A DNA stretch of 64,000 bases from the NCBI RefSeq assembly GCF_001426745.1, contig NZ_LMFI01000011.1:188795-252794 (forward strand), in the 5' to 3' direction. Position 1 is the first letter of the stretch. Each line of letters starts with the position of its first letter. This DNA is from Nocardioides sp. Root140. GTDB lineage: Bacteria; Actinomycetota; Actinomycetes; Propionibacteriales; Nocardioidaceae. Below, in pieces: positions 43,275 through 51,538 of this stretch. The position numbers and the translations under genes are program-made. A model generated the notes under the pieces. It was not told the DNA's origin. It worked only from the letters and a program-made list of their open reading frames with translations, and made no database searches.

Positions 43275-44312
43275 GTGACTGCCTCCACCGACCTGCACGA
43301 CTCCGCCTTCCTCCGGGCCGCCCGCGGCGAGCCCGTTCCGCACACCCCGGTGTGGTTCATGCGGCAGGCCGGGCGCTCCCTGCCGGAGTACCTCAAGGTC
43401 CGCGAGGGCATCGGCATGCTCGAGTCGTGCATGGACGCCGACCTGGTCACCGAGATCACCCTCCAGCCGGTCCGCCGGTACGGCGTCGACGCGGCCATCT
43501 TCTTCTCCGACATCGTGCTGCCGCTCAAGGCGGTGGGTGTCGACCTCGACATCTTGCCCGGCATCGGCCCGGTGGTCGCGAAGCCGGTCGAGACGCTGGC
43601 CGACGTGGCCGCGATCCCCGACCTCACTCCCGAGCACGTCCCCTTCATCACCAAGGCCGTGCAGAACCTGGTCGCCGAGCTCGGCGCCACTCCACTGATC
43701 GGCTTCGCCGGCGCCCCGTTCACGGTGGCGTCCTACTTGGTCGAGGGCGGTCCGTCGAAGGAGCACGCGAAGACCAAGGCGATGATGTTCGGCGCCCCCG
43801 ACGTGTGGGACGCGCTGATGCGCAAGATCGGTGGCATCGCCGCGGCCTACCTCGAGGTGCAGGTCGCGGCCGGTGCGTCCGCCGTACAGCTCTTCGACTC
43901 GTGGGCCGGCGCGCTCACCCCGGGCGACTACCGCGAGCACGTCATGCCGCACTCCGCGAAGGTGCTCGCCGCTGCCGGCGAGCTCGGCGTGCCGCGCATC
44001 CACTTCGGCGTCGGTACGTCGAACCTGCTGCCGCTGATGGGTGAGGCCGGCGCCGACGTGGTCGGTGTCGACTGGCGTACGCCGCTCGCGGACGGCATCA
44101 GGGCGGTCGGTGACCGGGCTGTCCAGGGCAACCTCGACCCGACCCTGGTCTTCGCACCGACCGACGTGATGACCGCGCGTGCCGCCGAGATCATCGAGGC
44201 CGGCCGGGCCGCCAAGGGCCACATCTTCAACCTCGGCCACGGGGTCATCCCCTCGACGAACCCCGACCAGCTGAAGGCGCTGACGGAGTTCGTCCAGGCG
44301 TACCCGCTCTGA
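43275..44312 (+). CDS. hemE: Uroporphyrinogen decarboxylase
   Basis: 345 residues. UroD signatures: PVWFMRQAGRSLPEY near 28-42 and the second block GFAGAPFTVASYLVEGG near 146-162; the catalytic Asp lies in FFSDIVLPLKA. It converts uroporphyrinogen III to coproporphyrinogen III in the cytoplasm. GTG start. In M. tuberculosis hemE is followed directly by hemY and hemQ; here those genes are 9.8 kb downstream, past a sulfur-metabolism module. The convergent DUF4349 gene ends 1 bp away. Confidence 0.96.
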   Translation: MTASTDLHDSAFLRAARGEPVPHTPVWFMRQAGRSLPEYLKVREGIGMLESCMDADLVTEITLQPVRRYGVDAAIFFSDIVLPLKAVGVDLDILPGIGPVVAKPVETLADVAAIPDLTPEHVPFITKAVQNLVAELGATPLIGFAGAPFTVASYLVEGGPSKEHAKTKAMMFGAPDVWDALMRKIGGIAAAYLEVQVAAGASAVQLFDSWAGALTPGDYREHVMPHSAKVLAAAGELGVPRIHFGVGTSNLLPLMGEAGADVVGVDWRTPLADGIRAVGDRAVQGNLDPTLVFAPTDVMTARAAEIIEAGRAAKGHIFNLGHGVIPSTNPDQLKALTEFVQAYPL

Positions 44313-44313
44313 C

Positions 44314-45291
44314 CTACTCGGCGTTCGCGACCTGCGGGGCGACCCGCTGACGAGTGCGCAGCCGGCGTGCCAGCACCAGCACCGGGTAGCCCAGGATGCC
44401 GAGCACCACGGCGAAGGGCAGTAGCGCCCCGACCACCGTGGCGAGGCCGGCACCGACGCCGGTGAGCGCGTGCCACCCGTCGAGCAGGCCGCCGACGAAC
44501 GCGTTGTGCTCGTCGTCCTTCTTCTCCTTGGCCGCCGCCGCGGTCTGGTGCTCGAGGTGGACCGTGATCGTGGAGAGGCTGGTCTGGTCCTCGAGGTAGG
44601 CCTGCTGTGACTTGAGGGAGTCGAGCTCGGCCTGGCGTGAGGTCAGCTGGGCCTCGATCGAGACGATGTCGGCGATGCTCTCGGCCCGGGCCAGCAACAG
44701 CTCGATGCGCTTGAGACTCTTCTCCTGGGCGCGGACCCGCACCTCGGTGTCGATCACCTGGGTGGTGACGTCCTCCGAGCCCTGGCTGGAACCGGTGAGC
44801 TCGGCGACCTTCTTCAACTCCTTCATTGCGTCGGCGAACTCCCTCGCCGGCACGCGAACGACCACGCGTGAGCGACGGATGGTGCCGTCGTCCTCGGTCG
44901 AGGTCTCCTCCTCGGCGATGGTGCCGCCATGGCTGTCGACCACCTTCTGGAGGTCGAAGCGCGCCTTCTCGGTGTCGGGGCTGACCAGCGAGACGGTGCC
45001 GGTGTTGATCATGGCCTTGGTGGCCGGCGCCGGTCGGTTGGCGCCGCCGTTGTCGCGGGTGCCGCCGGCGTCCGAGCCGGAATCGGACTGGGTCTTCAGG
45101 GTCGCCTCGCCGTCGCCCTCGCTCGGCGCGTCCTCGGCGGCCAGGCCATCGGCCGCGACCGCATTCCGGCTGGTGTCGCCGGAGGAGCCGGAGTCGTCGG
45201 AGGAGTCGGAGTCGCCCGAGGAGCACCCCGTGAGTGCAATCAGTCCGGCGGCCAGCAGGGCCACCGCAAACTTCGTGGGAGAGGTCTTCAT
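44314..45291 (-). CDS. DUF4349 membrane lipoprotein
   Basis: 325 residues. A lipobox LTGC near residue 23 is followed by a long Ser/Asp/Gly-rich linker and the DUF4349 domain (INTGTVSLVSPDTEKA, VVRVPAREFADAM, AELTGSSQGSEDVTTQVIDTEVR trimmed here to EDVTTQVIDTEVRV), with a central coiled coil (about 200-250) and a C-terminal membrane segment (LLPFAVVLGILGYPVLVLARR). The family is widespread in bacteria with no fixed function. Convergent with hemE. Confidence 0.87.
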   Translation of the reverse strand: MKTSPTKFAVALLAAGLIALTGCSSGDSDSSDDSGSSGDTSRNAVAADGLAAEDAPSEGDGEATLKTQSDSGSDAGGTRDNGGANRPAPATKAMINTGTVSLVSPDTEKARFDLQKVVDSHGGTIAEEETSTEDDGTIRRSRVVVRVPAREFADAMKELKKVAELTGSSQGSEDVTTQVIDTEVRVRAQEKSLKRIELLLARAESIADIVSIEAQLTSRQAELDSLKSQQAYLEDQTSLSTITVHLEHQTAAAAKEKKDDEHNAFVGGLLDGWHALTGVGAGLATVVGALLPFAVVLGILGYPVLVLARRLRTRQRVAPQVANAE

Positions 45292-45303
45292 GAGGATGGG
45301 ACG

Positions 45304-45367
45304 CCCGCGGCGTACCACCGGTTCCCTCGGGCAGGGTGGGCTCAGCTGGCGCGGTGGTACCCGCGGG
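45304..45367 (-). terminator. Long hairpin at the 3' end of the LysR gene
   Basis: CCCGCGGCGTACCACC (45304-45319) pairs with GGTGGTACCCGCGGG (45353-45367) with one unpaired base. The right arm overlaps the last codons of the LysR gene. It would end the LysR transcript before the DUF4349 gene. Confidence 0.65.
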
Positions 45368-46250
45368 AGTGCGCGACCAGGCTGGCCTGCAGGTCGCGCA
45401 CGGCCTGGGGCAGATGCTCGCCCCGGCGCTGCAGCATCATCAGGGCGACACCGGTGGAGTCGCCGGTGATCGGCCGGTGGGTGATCAGGCCGGCACGTTC
45501 CATCGGGTCGCCGATCACGCTGTAGTCGGGCAGCACGGTGACGCCGAGCCCCTCGGCGACCATCACCTTGCCCATCTCGGCCCCGTCGGTGCTGAACGCC
45601 ACCGGCGGCATGTCGCTGCCGAAGAGCCGGTGCACGAACCGGTGCATCAGGTAACCGGCGCGCATCACGACGAACTGGTGCTCGCGCAGCTGGCCGACGG
45701 TGACTTCGTCGTACGCCGCCAACGGGTGGTCGTGGCGACAGATCAGGACCGGTCGGCCGTGGATCAGCCGGGTGCCGTCGAGGTCGACCGGAACGTCGTC
45801 GCCCTCGAGCACGTTGATCAGGCCGAGGTCGAGCGCGCCCTCGGCGAGGCCTTGGTGGATCTCGGCCTGTTGGGTGTTGACCACCTCGACGGTGGTGGTC
45901 GGGTTGGCCTGCTGGAAGTCGCGGACGGCCGGCACGAGCAGGGTGGACGTGGCGGCGTTGACCGTGCCCATGCGCACCATCCGGGTGGTGAGGTTCTGGT
46001 CGCCGGCGGCGGTGCGCAGGCGGCCGACCGCCTCGAGCACCTCGACCATGTTCTGCAGGAGGTCGCGTCCCTGGCGACTGATCTTCGAGCCCGAGCGGCG
46101 TCGGTCGAGGAGGGTGACGCCGAGCTCGCGTTCCAGCTTGCTCACGGCCTCGCTGAGGGCCGGCTGGGAGAGGTGCAATGACTCACTGGCCTTGCGGAGG
46201 GACCCGTGCTGGGTCACTGCCGCGATGTACTGCAGCTGTTCGATCCGCAC
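45342..46250 (-). CDS. LysR family transcriptional regulator of the sulfur module
   Basis: 302 residues from a GTG with AAGGAG 8 bp upstream; an upstream TTG is less likely. The N-terminal helix-turn-helix shows QYIAAVTQHGSLRKASESL, then LSQPALSEAVSKLERELG. The C-terminal effector domain has LDLGLINVLEGDD and MVAEGLGVTVLPDYSVIG. It is divergent from the DszC-like gene across 158 bp. By analogy with CysB/Cbl-type regulators of organosulfur genes it probably activates the 46409-53726 genes when sulfate is short; this is inferred from position. Confidence 0.87.
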   Translation of the reverse strand: MRIEQLQYIAAVTQHGSLRKASESLHLSQPALSEAVSKLERELGVTLLDRRRSGSKISRQGRDLLQNMVEVLEAVGRLRTAAGDQNLTTRMVRMGTVNAATSTLLVPAVRDFQQANPTTTVEVVNTQQAEIHQGLAEGALDLGLINVLEGDDVPVDLDGTRLIHGRPVLICRHDHPLAAYDEVTVGQLREHQFVVMRAGYLMHRFVHRLFGSDMPPVAFSTDGAEMGKVMVAEGLGVTVLPDYSVIGDPMERAGLITHRPITGDSTGVALMMLQRRGEHLPQAVRDLQASLVAHSRGYHRAS

Positions 46251-46408
46251 CCTGTGACTCCTTCTGGACAACCGACCGGTGGAAGGCCGCGCCGCTCACC
46301 CCCTCGGAGATTCGCTGACCGGCCGTGCGTGCCTTTTCCTTGCATTCAGAATTGTAGACTAGTTCACTAGACATAATTCAAATTGCGTACCTTCTGAGAG
46401 GCGAACAC
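46251..46408. promoter_or_regulatory. Divergent control region of the sulfur module
   Basis: A sharply AT-rich patch (about 46331-46390) in otherwise GC-rich DNA. It contains ACTAG-TTC-ACTAG (46358-46370), CATAAT as a possible -10 box (46372-46377), and TAGACATAA (46368-46376). TAGACATAA recurs upstream of sfnG (49120-49128). GAGAGG before the ATG is the ribosome site. Likely holds the LysR binding sites. Confidence 0.6.
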
Positions 46409-47635
46409 ATGTCGATCACCACACCGGCCACCGCCACCTGGGCCGACCCGCTGCCCAGCAGCCCCGCGGAGTGGGTGGCTCGTGCCGAAGCCGTGGCCAC
46501 TCAACTGGCCATCGACGCCGTGGAGCGTGACCGCGCGAACGCCACGCCGCACGCCGAGGTCCAACTGCTGAAGGACTCGGGTCTGGTCACCCTCCTCGGA
46601 CCGGTCGAGCACGGCGGAGGCGGGCAGGACTGGACCACGGCGAATCGGGTGATTCGGGCGATCTCCGCCGGGGACGGCTCCATCGGCCAGCTGATCGGGT
46701 ACCACTACCTGTGGTTCTGGGCGGTCCGTCTGGTCGGCACCCCCGAGCAGGTCGCGGCCGTCGAGCAGCAGGCCGTCGAGAACCGGTGGTTCTTCGGTGG
46801 TGCGGTCAACCCGCGCGACAGTGACCTGGTCATCACGGAAGTCGACGGCGAGCTCGTCTACAACGGCAAGAAGTCCTTCTCGACCGGTGGGCAGGTCTCT
46901 GACGTCACCGTGCTCGAAGGCGTGCTGGACGGCACCGACAACCACGTCTTCGCGATCGTGCCCACCGACCAGGACGGCATCCGCTTCCTGGGCGACTGGG
47001 ACAACCTCGGCCAACGCCTCACCGAGAGCGGCGGTGTCGAGATCGTCGACGTCCACGTGCCGTGGGAGGCCGCTGCGGGCTACGTCGACCGGGTGTTCCG
47101 GCCGAGGGTCTACAACACCTTGAACGTGCCGCTGATCCAGCTGATCTTCGCCAACATCTATGTCGGCATCGCCCAGGGCGCGTTGTCGACCGCGACGACC
47201 TACACCCGGGACAAGACTCGCGCCTGGCCCTACGCGACGGACGTGAAGGCCAGTGCTCACGAGGAGTTCTACATCCTCGAGACGTACGGCGACCTGCAGT
47301 CCAAGCTGTGGGCCGCGGAGGCGATCACCGAGCGTGCCGCCGTGCTGATCGAGCGGATCAACGCCCACGCCGACACGGTGACTGAGCAGGAGCGCGGTGA
47401 GGCGGCCGTCGTGATCGCCGCCGCGAAGCAGGTGGCGATCGACACCGGCCTCGAGGTCACGAACCGCATCTTCGAGGTCACCGGGGCCCGGGCGACCGCG
47501 AACTCGGTCGGCCTCGACGTGTTCTGGCGCAACATCCGCACCCACAGCCTCCACGACCCGGTCGCCCACAAGCGCGCCGAGGTCGGACGTCACGCGTTGC
47601 TCGGCGAGATCCCCGAGCCCACTTGGTACACGTGA
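46409..47635 (+). CDS. DszC-like flavin-dependent monooxygenase (acyl-CoA dehydrogenase fold)
   Basis: 408 residues, matching DszC (dibenzothiophene monooxygenase, 417 residues) in several blocks: the N-terminal AVERDRA region, IGYHYLWFW with a His99 corresponding to the DszC active-site His, QLIFANIYVGIAQGAL, and the C-terminal FWRNIRTHSLHDPVAHK. This group uses FMNH2 from a separate reductase to oxidise sulfur compounds; despite the fold it is not an acyl-CoA dehydrogenase. First gene of the module, under the LysR-facing promoter. Substrate (sulfide, sulfoxide or other) is unknown; dszA and dszB are absent. Confidence 0.85.
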   Translation: MSITTPATATWADPLPSSPAEWVARAEAVATQLAIDAVERDRANATPHAEVQLLKDSGLVTLLGPVEHGGGGQDWTTANRVIRAISAGDGSIGQLIGYHYLWFWAVRLVGTPEQVAAVEQQAVENRWFFGGAVNPRDSDLVITEVDGELVYNGKKSFSTGGQVSDVTVLEGVLDGTDNHVFAIVPTDQDGIRFLGDWDNLGQRLTESGGVEIVDVHVPWEAAAGYVDRVFRPRVYNTLNVPLIQLIFANIYVGIAQGALSTATTYTRDKTRAWPYATDVKASAHEEFYILETYGDLQSKLWAAEAITERAAVLIERINAHADTVTEQERGEAAVVIAAAKQVAIDTGLEVTNRIFEVTGARATANSVGLDVFWRNIRTHSLHDPVAHKRAEVGRHALLGEIPEPTWYT

Positions 47636-47755
47636 TCGGACCGTCCTCCTGAGCTGCGGCCGGACGATCGGCGGGTGCGCTCCCGGCGGTCGTCCGGCCG
47701 TTCTCCGTCTCCCGTCCCACCACTACTTCCCTTCACTACCTCCGAGGTGAACCGC

Positions 47756-49021
47756 ATGACCCTGAATGAAACGGCCCTGAACGAAACGACTCCGCATGAA
47801 GGCGCGCTGAACGCGCCGGCGCTGAACACGAAGCTCGCCGAGGTGCGGACGTCGTACCAGCCGCTGTTCGAGAAGATCTCCGCCGGGGTGATCGAGCGCG
47901 AGCGCGACGGCACCTTGCCGAGCGAACAGGTCGACTGGCTGAAGGAGGCCGGGTACGGCGCACTGCGCGTGCCGGTCGAGCATGGCGGGGCCGGGTTGGG
48001 CTGGCCCGAGCTCACCCAGCTGTGGATCGACCTGGCCGCGGTCGACAACAACCTGCCGCAGGCCCTGCGAGGTCACTTCGCGTTGGCCGAGGACCGGCTC
48101 CACCAGCACGTGATCGGTGTCGACCAGACGACCTGGTTCGCCCGCTTCGTGGCCGGTGAGATCGGTGGGAATGCCTGGTCGGAGGTCGGGTCGACGGCGA
48201 TCGACACCCAGCAGACCGTGCTCAGCGCCGACGGCGAGGGCTTCCGGCTGAACGGCACGAAGTACTACACGACCGGCACGATCTTCGCCGAGTGGGCCGA
48301 TGTCTATGCCCTGCGCGAGGACGGCACCTTCGTGATCGCGCTGGTGCGCACCGACGAGCCGGGTTTCAGCGTCACTGACGACTGGGACGGCTTCGGGCAG
48401 CGGGGGACCGGCAGTGGCACGGCCACCTTCGACAACGTGTGGGTCGAGGCGGCAAACGTGCTGGTCTTCTCCGAGCGCTTCCCCTACCAGACCGCGGTCT
48501 ATCAGCTGAACCTCCTTGCCACGCTGAGCGGCATCGGTCGGGCGGCGCTCCGCGACGCGGTCGCCGAGGTACGCCGACGCGAGCGCAACTACTCCCACGC
48601 GAACGCGGCCCGCGTGCGTGACGACGCCCAGGTGCTGGCCCGCATCGGTGAGATCTCTGCGGCGGTCTACGCCGCCGAGGCGACCACCCTGCGAGTGGCC
48701 GATGCGGTGCAGGCGGCCTTCGAGGCGGCGGGGGCCGAGCATGACCGGGTGCTGGCGATCAACGAGGCGGCCGAGATCGAGTCCGCTGCGGCCCAGGTCG
48801 TGGTGACCGACCTGATCCTCAAGGCCACCAGTGACCTCTTCGACACGCTGGGCGCCTCGGCCACCTCTCGGGCCAAGGCGCTCGATCGGCACTGGCGCAA
48901 CGCTCGGACCGTGTCGTCGCACAACCCGCGCATCCTCAAGGCGCGTGTGGTCGGGGCCTACGAGGTCAACGGCACGCCGCCGCCGTACGCCTGGGCGATC
49001 GGGACGACCAAGCGCGACTGA
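47756..49021 (+). CDS. Second DszC/SfnB-like flavin-dependent monooxygenase
   Basis: 421 residues, same fold as its neighbour but diverged: GYGALRVPVEHGGAGLGWPE, LRGHFALAEDRLHQ, LNGTKYYTTGTIFAEW, VTDDWDGFGQRGTGSGT, and HWRNARTVSSHNPR where the DszC-type HSLHDP has become SSHNP. The N-terminus has an odd repeat of LNET/ALN units (residues 3-24). ATG with GAGGTGA Shine-Dalgarno. It lies 120 bp after the first gene and is followed by a second promoter region. Expected to act on an organosulfur substrate with reduced flavin. Confidence 0.82.
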   Translation: MTLNETALNETTPHEGALNAPALNTKLAEVRTSYQPLFEKISAGVIERERDGTLPSEQVDWLKEAGYGALRVPVEHGGAGLGWPELTQLWIDLAAVDNNLPQALRGHFALAEDRLHQHVIGVDQTTWFARFVAGEIGGNAWSEVGSTAIDTQQTVLSADGEGFRLNGTKYYTTGTIFAEWADVYALREDGTFVIALVRTDEPGFSVTDDWDGFGQRGTGSGTATFDNVWVEAANVLVFSERFPYQTAVYQLNLLATLSGIGRAALRDAVAEVRRRERNYSHANAARVRDDAQVLARIGEISAAVYAAEATTLRVADAVQAAFEAAGAEHDRVLAINEAAEIESAAAQVVVTDLILKATSDLFDTLGASATSRAKALDRHWRNARTVSSHNPRILKARVVGAYEVNGTPPPYAWAIGTTKRD

Positions 49022-49147
49022 CCCACCCGTGCAAGGCGTGACCGATCACCACATAGCGAGACGCGTCCGCGTGGTGGGCGGCCCCGCCTTGATCTCGCCT
49101 CGTAAATCAAGCAATCTAATAGACATAAACATCATTAAGGAGTTTCG
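49022..49147 (+). promoter_or_regulatory. Internal promoter region upstream of sfnG
   Basis: Contains a GTGACCGATCAC near-palindrome (49038-49049), possible hairpin CACCAC/GTGGTG, then an AT-rich tract from about 49107 with TAGACATAA (49120-49128), identical to the motif before the first gene of the module, and AAGGAG 6 bp before the ATG. Suggests the module has two promoters under common control. Confidence 0.55.
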
Positions 49148-50260
49148 ATGAGCGCGATCGCACCAAGCACCGACCCCCTCAAGTTCGCCTACTGGGTGCC
49201 CAACGTCAGTGGCGGCCTGGTCGTCAGCAAGATCGAGCAGCGCACCGACTGGGGTTTCGAGTACAACAAGAAGCTGGCCCAGCTGGCCGAGAACAACGGC
49301 TTCGACTACGCGCTCTCGCAGGTCCGCTACATGGCGTCGTACGGCGCGGCGTACCAGCACGAGTCGACCAGCTTCAGCCTGGCGCTGCTGTTGGCGACCG
49401 AGCGACTGAAGGTGATCGCGGCCGTCCATCCCGGCATGTGGCAGCCCGGCGTGCTGGCCAAGTACATCGCCACCGCCGACCACCTCTCCGGCGGCCGGGC
49501 CGCGATCAACGTGGTCAGCGGCTGGTTCAAGGACGAGTTCACCAAGATGGGCGAGCCGTGGCTCGAGCACGGTGAGCGCTACCGCCGCTCAGAGGAGTTC
49601 ATCCGCTACGTGCGCGAGATCTGGACCTCCGAGCACGCCGAGTTCAACGGCGACTTCTACCGCCTGCACGACTTCGACCTGAAGCCGAAGCCGCTCGCCA
49701 GTGAGGGCCGCCCGCACCCCGAGATCTTCCAGGGCGGCAACTCCGCCGACGCCCGCAAGATGGCCGGCCGGGTCTCGGACTGGTACTTCTCCAACGGCAA
49801 CAACCCCGACGGCATCTCGGAGCAGATCGCCGACGTCTCGGGTGAGGCCCGGGAGCACGGCCGCTCGGTGCGGTTCGGCCTCAACGGCTTCATGATCGCC
49901 CGCGACTCCGAGAAGGAGGCCCGCGAGACCCTGCGCGAGATCGTCGCCAAGGCCGACACCGAGGCCGTCGAGGGCTTCGGCTCCGCGGTCAAGCAGGCCG
50001 GGCAGTCGACGTCGGACAAGAAGGGCATGTGGCAGGACTCCTCCTTCGAGGACCTCGTGCAGTACAACGACGGCTTCCGCACCAACCTGATCGGCACCCC
50101 CGAGCAGATCGCCGAGCGGATGATCGAGTTCAAGCGCCGTGGGGTCAACCTGTTCCTCCTCGGCTACCTGCACTTCCATGAAGAGGTGGAGTACTTCGGC
50201 CAGCACGTGCTCCCGATCGTGCGCGAGATGGAGCAGGCCGAGGCGGAGCGTGCCGCATGA
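49148..50260 (+). CDS. sfnG: FMNH2-dependent dimethylsulfone monooxygenase
   Basis: 370 residues of the bacterial luciferase-like (LLM) family. The N-terminal block KFAYWVPNVSGGLVVSKIEQ is characteristic of SfnG, which cleaves dimethylsulfone to methanesulfinate and formaldehyde with FMNH2 and O2. Further blocks: YALSQVRYMASYGAAYQHES, HPGMWQPGVLAKYIATADHL, INVVSGWFKDEFTKMGEPWLEHGERYRRSEEF (core EPWLEHGERYRRSEEF). Strong Shine-Dalgarno. The stop overlaps the next start by 4 bp. It should provide sulfinate and sulfonate for SsuD-type enzymes downstream. Confidence 0.92.
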   Translation: MSAIAPSTDPLKFAYWVPNVSGGLVVSKIEQRTDWGFEYNKKLAQLAENNGFDYALSQVRYMASYGAAYQHESTSFSLALLLATERLKVIAAVHPGMWQPGVLAKYIATADHLSGGRAAINVVSGWFKDEFTKMGEPWLEHGERYRRSEEFIRYVREIWTSEHAEFNGDFYRLHDFDLKPKPLASEGRPHPEIFQGGNSADARKMAGRVSDWYFSNGNNPDGISEQIADVSGEAREHGRSVRFGLNGFMIARDSEKEARETLREIVAKADTEAVEGFGSAVKQAGQSTSDKKGMWQDSSFEDLVQYNDGFRTNLIGTPEQIAERMIEFKRRGVNLFLLGYLHFHEEVEYFGQHVLPIVREMEQAEAERAA

Positions 50261-51522
50261 CCACCTCGTCCGTCGCGCAGTCGCAAGGGCCCTGGTCGCT
50301 GGTTGAGGAAGGCGCGCCAGCGCCTGTCTCGAAACCAAGGGCGAAACCACCCGTCCTCACCGCCGACCGGGCCATCCCCGTGGCACGAGAGATCGGCATC
50401 GACCTCGCCGAGGGTGCGGCGCAGCGCGATGCCGAGCGCATCCTGCCGACCGCCGAGCTCGATCGGCTCTCGGCCAGCGGACTCCTGGCGATCACCGTTC
50501 CGGCGGAGTACGGCGGCGCGGACCTCTCCACCGAGACCGTCGTCGAGGTCTTCCGGGCGCTCGCCCAGGGCGACCCGTCGGTGGCCCAGATACCGCACAG
50601 CCACTTCGTCTACGTCAACGCACTGCGCCACCACGCGACGGCTTCGCAGAAGGAGTTCTTCTTCGGCGAGGTGTTGCGCGGCAAGCGCTTCGGCAACGCC
50701 CAGTCCGAGATCGGCACCAAGCACGTGCGCGACATCCGCACCACCCTCACGACGTACGACGGCGGCTACCGCCTCGACGGGAAGAAGGGCTACTGCACGG
50801 GCGCGCTGTTCGCCGACTGGATCCCGGTGCTGACCCATCTCGGCGTCGACGGCCCGCTCCATGTCGCGTGGGTGGAACGCCACGCACCCGGAGTCACCGT
50901 GACCGACGACTGGGACGGACTCGGCCAACGGACCACGGCCAGCGGCACTGTCGAGCTCGAGGGGGTCGACGTACGCCACGAGCGCATCACGCCGTTCCAC
51001 CTCACCTTCGAGGCGCCCCAGACGTACGGCGCGTTCGCGCAGGTGCTCCATGCCGCCATCGACGCCGGCATCGCGCGGGCCGCACTGGTCGAGGCCGCCT
51101 CGTTCGTGCGCACCAAGAGCCGGCCCTACCCGGACGCCGGGGTCGAGCGCGCAGCCGACGACCCGTTGGTCGTGCACGCCTTCGGCGAGCTCGAGCTGCA
51201 GGTGCGCGGCGCGGAGGCGTTGGTCGCCGAGGCCGGTCGTGCGATCGACCGGGCGAACGCCGTACTCACCGCGGAGTCGGCGGGTGCGGCGAGTCTCGCC
51301 GTCGCTGCGGCCCGGGCCTCGACCACCGCGGCCTCCGTCGACGTGGCGAGCCGGCTCTTCGAGGTCTCCGGCACCCGCTCCGCGCTGGCCGGCCTCAACC
51401 TCGACCGGCACTGGCGCAACGCCCGCACGCACACGCTGCACGACCCCGCGGCGTGGAAGGTGCAGCACCTCGGCCACTTCGCGGTCGACGGCACCCTCCC
51501 GCCCAACCACGGACAGATCTAA
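50257..51522 (+). CDS. SfnB-family sulfur-acquisition oxidoreductase
   Basis: 421 residues, acyl-CoA dehydrogenase fold in the SfnB/DszC group: AVPAEYGGADLSTETVVEV-like block ITVPAEYGGADLS, IPHSHFVYVNALRHHA, GNAQSEIGTKHVRDI, TDDWDGLGQRTTASGTV, DRHWRNARTHTLHDPAAWK. Residues about 15-27 (LVEEGAPAPVSKP) are encoded by a dispersed palindromic repeat in frame, extending a non-conserved N-terminus. Overlaps sfnG by 4 bp. SfnB-type proteins take part in sulfone and sulfide use in pseudomonads; the exact reaction is not settled. Confidence 0.85.
   Translation: MTTSSVAQSQGPWSLVEEGAPAPVSKPRAKPPVLTADRAIPVAREIGIDLAEGAAQRDAERILPTAELDRLSASGLLAITVPAEYGGADLSTETVVEVFRALAQGDPSVAQIPHSHFVYVNALRHHATASQKEFFFGEVLRGKRFGNAQSEIGTKHVRDIRTTLTTYDGGYRLDGKKGYCTGALFADWIPVLTHLGVDGPLHVAWVERHAPGVTVTDDWDGLGQRTTASGTVELEGVDVRHERITPFHLTFEAPQTYGAFAQVLHAAIDAGIARAALVEAASFVRTKSRPYPDAGVERAADDPLVVHAFGELELQVRGAEALVAEAGRAIDRANAVLTAESAGAASLAVAAARASTTAASVDVASRLFEVSGTRSALAGLNLDRHWRNARTHTLHDPAAWKVQHLGHFAVDGTLPPNHGQI
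50300..50337. repeat. Dispersed palindromic repeat, copy 4 (inside SfnB-like gene)
   Basis: 38 bp starting TGGTTGAGGAAGGCGCGCCA and ending TGTCTCGAAACCA. Translated as LVEEGAPAPVSKP, the same frame and nearly the same peptide as copy 1 (LVEERASASVSRP). Confidence 0.8.
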
Positions 51523-51538
51523 CCGACATAGGAGCGAC

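Noticed and set aside
46409..51522. Dibenzothiophene (4S) desulfurisation operon
   Set aside because: DszC-like proteins are present but no DszA- or DszB-like gene; SfnG and SsuD point to sulfone and sulfonate use instead.
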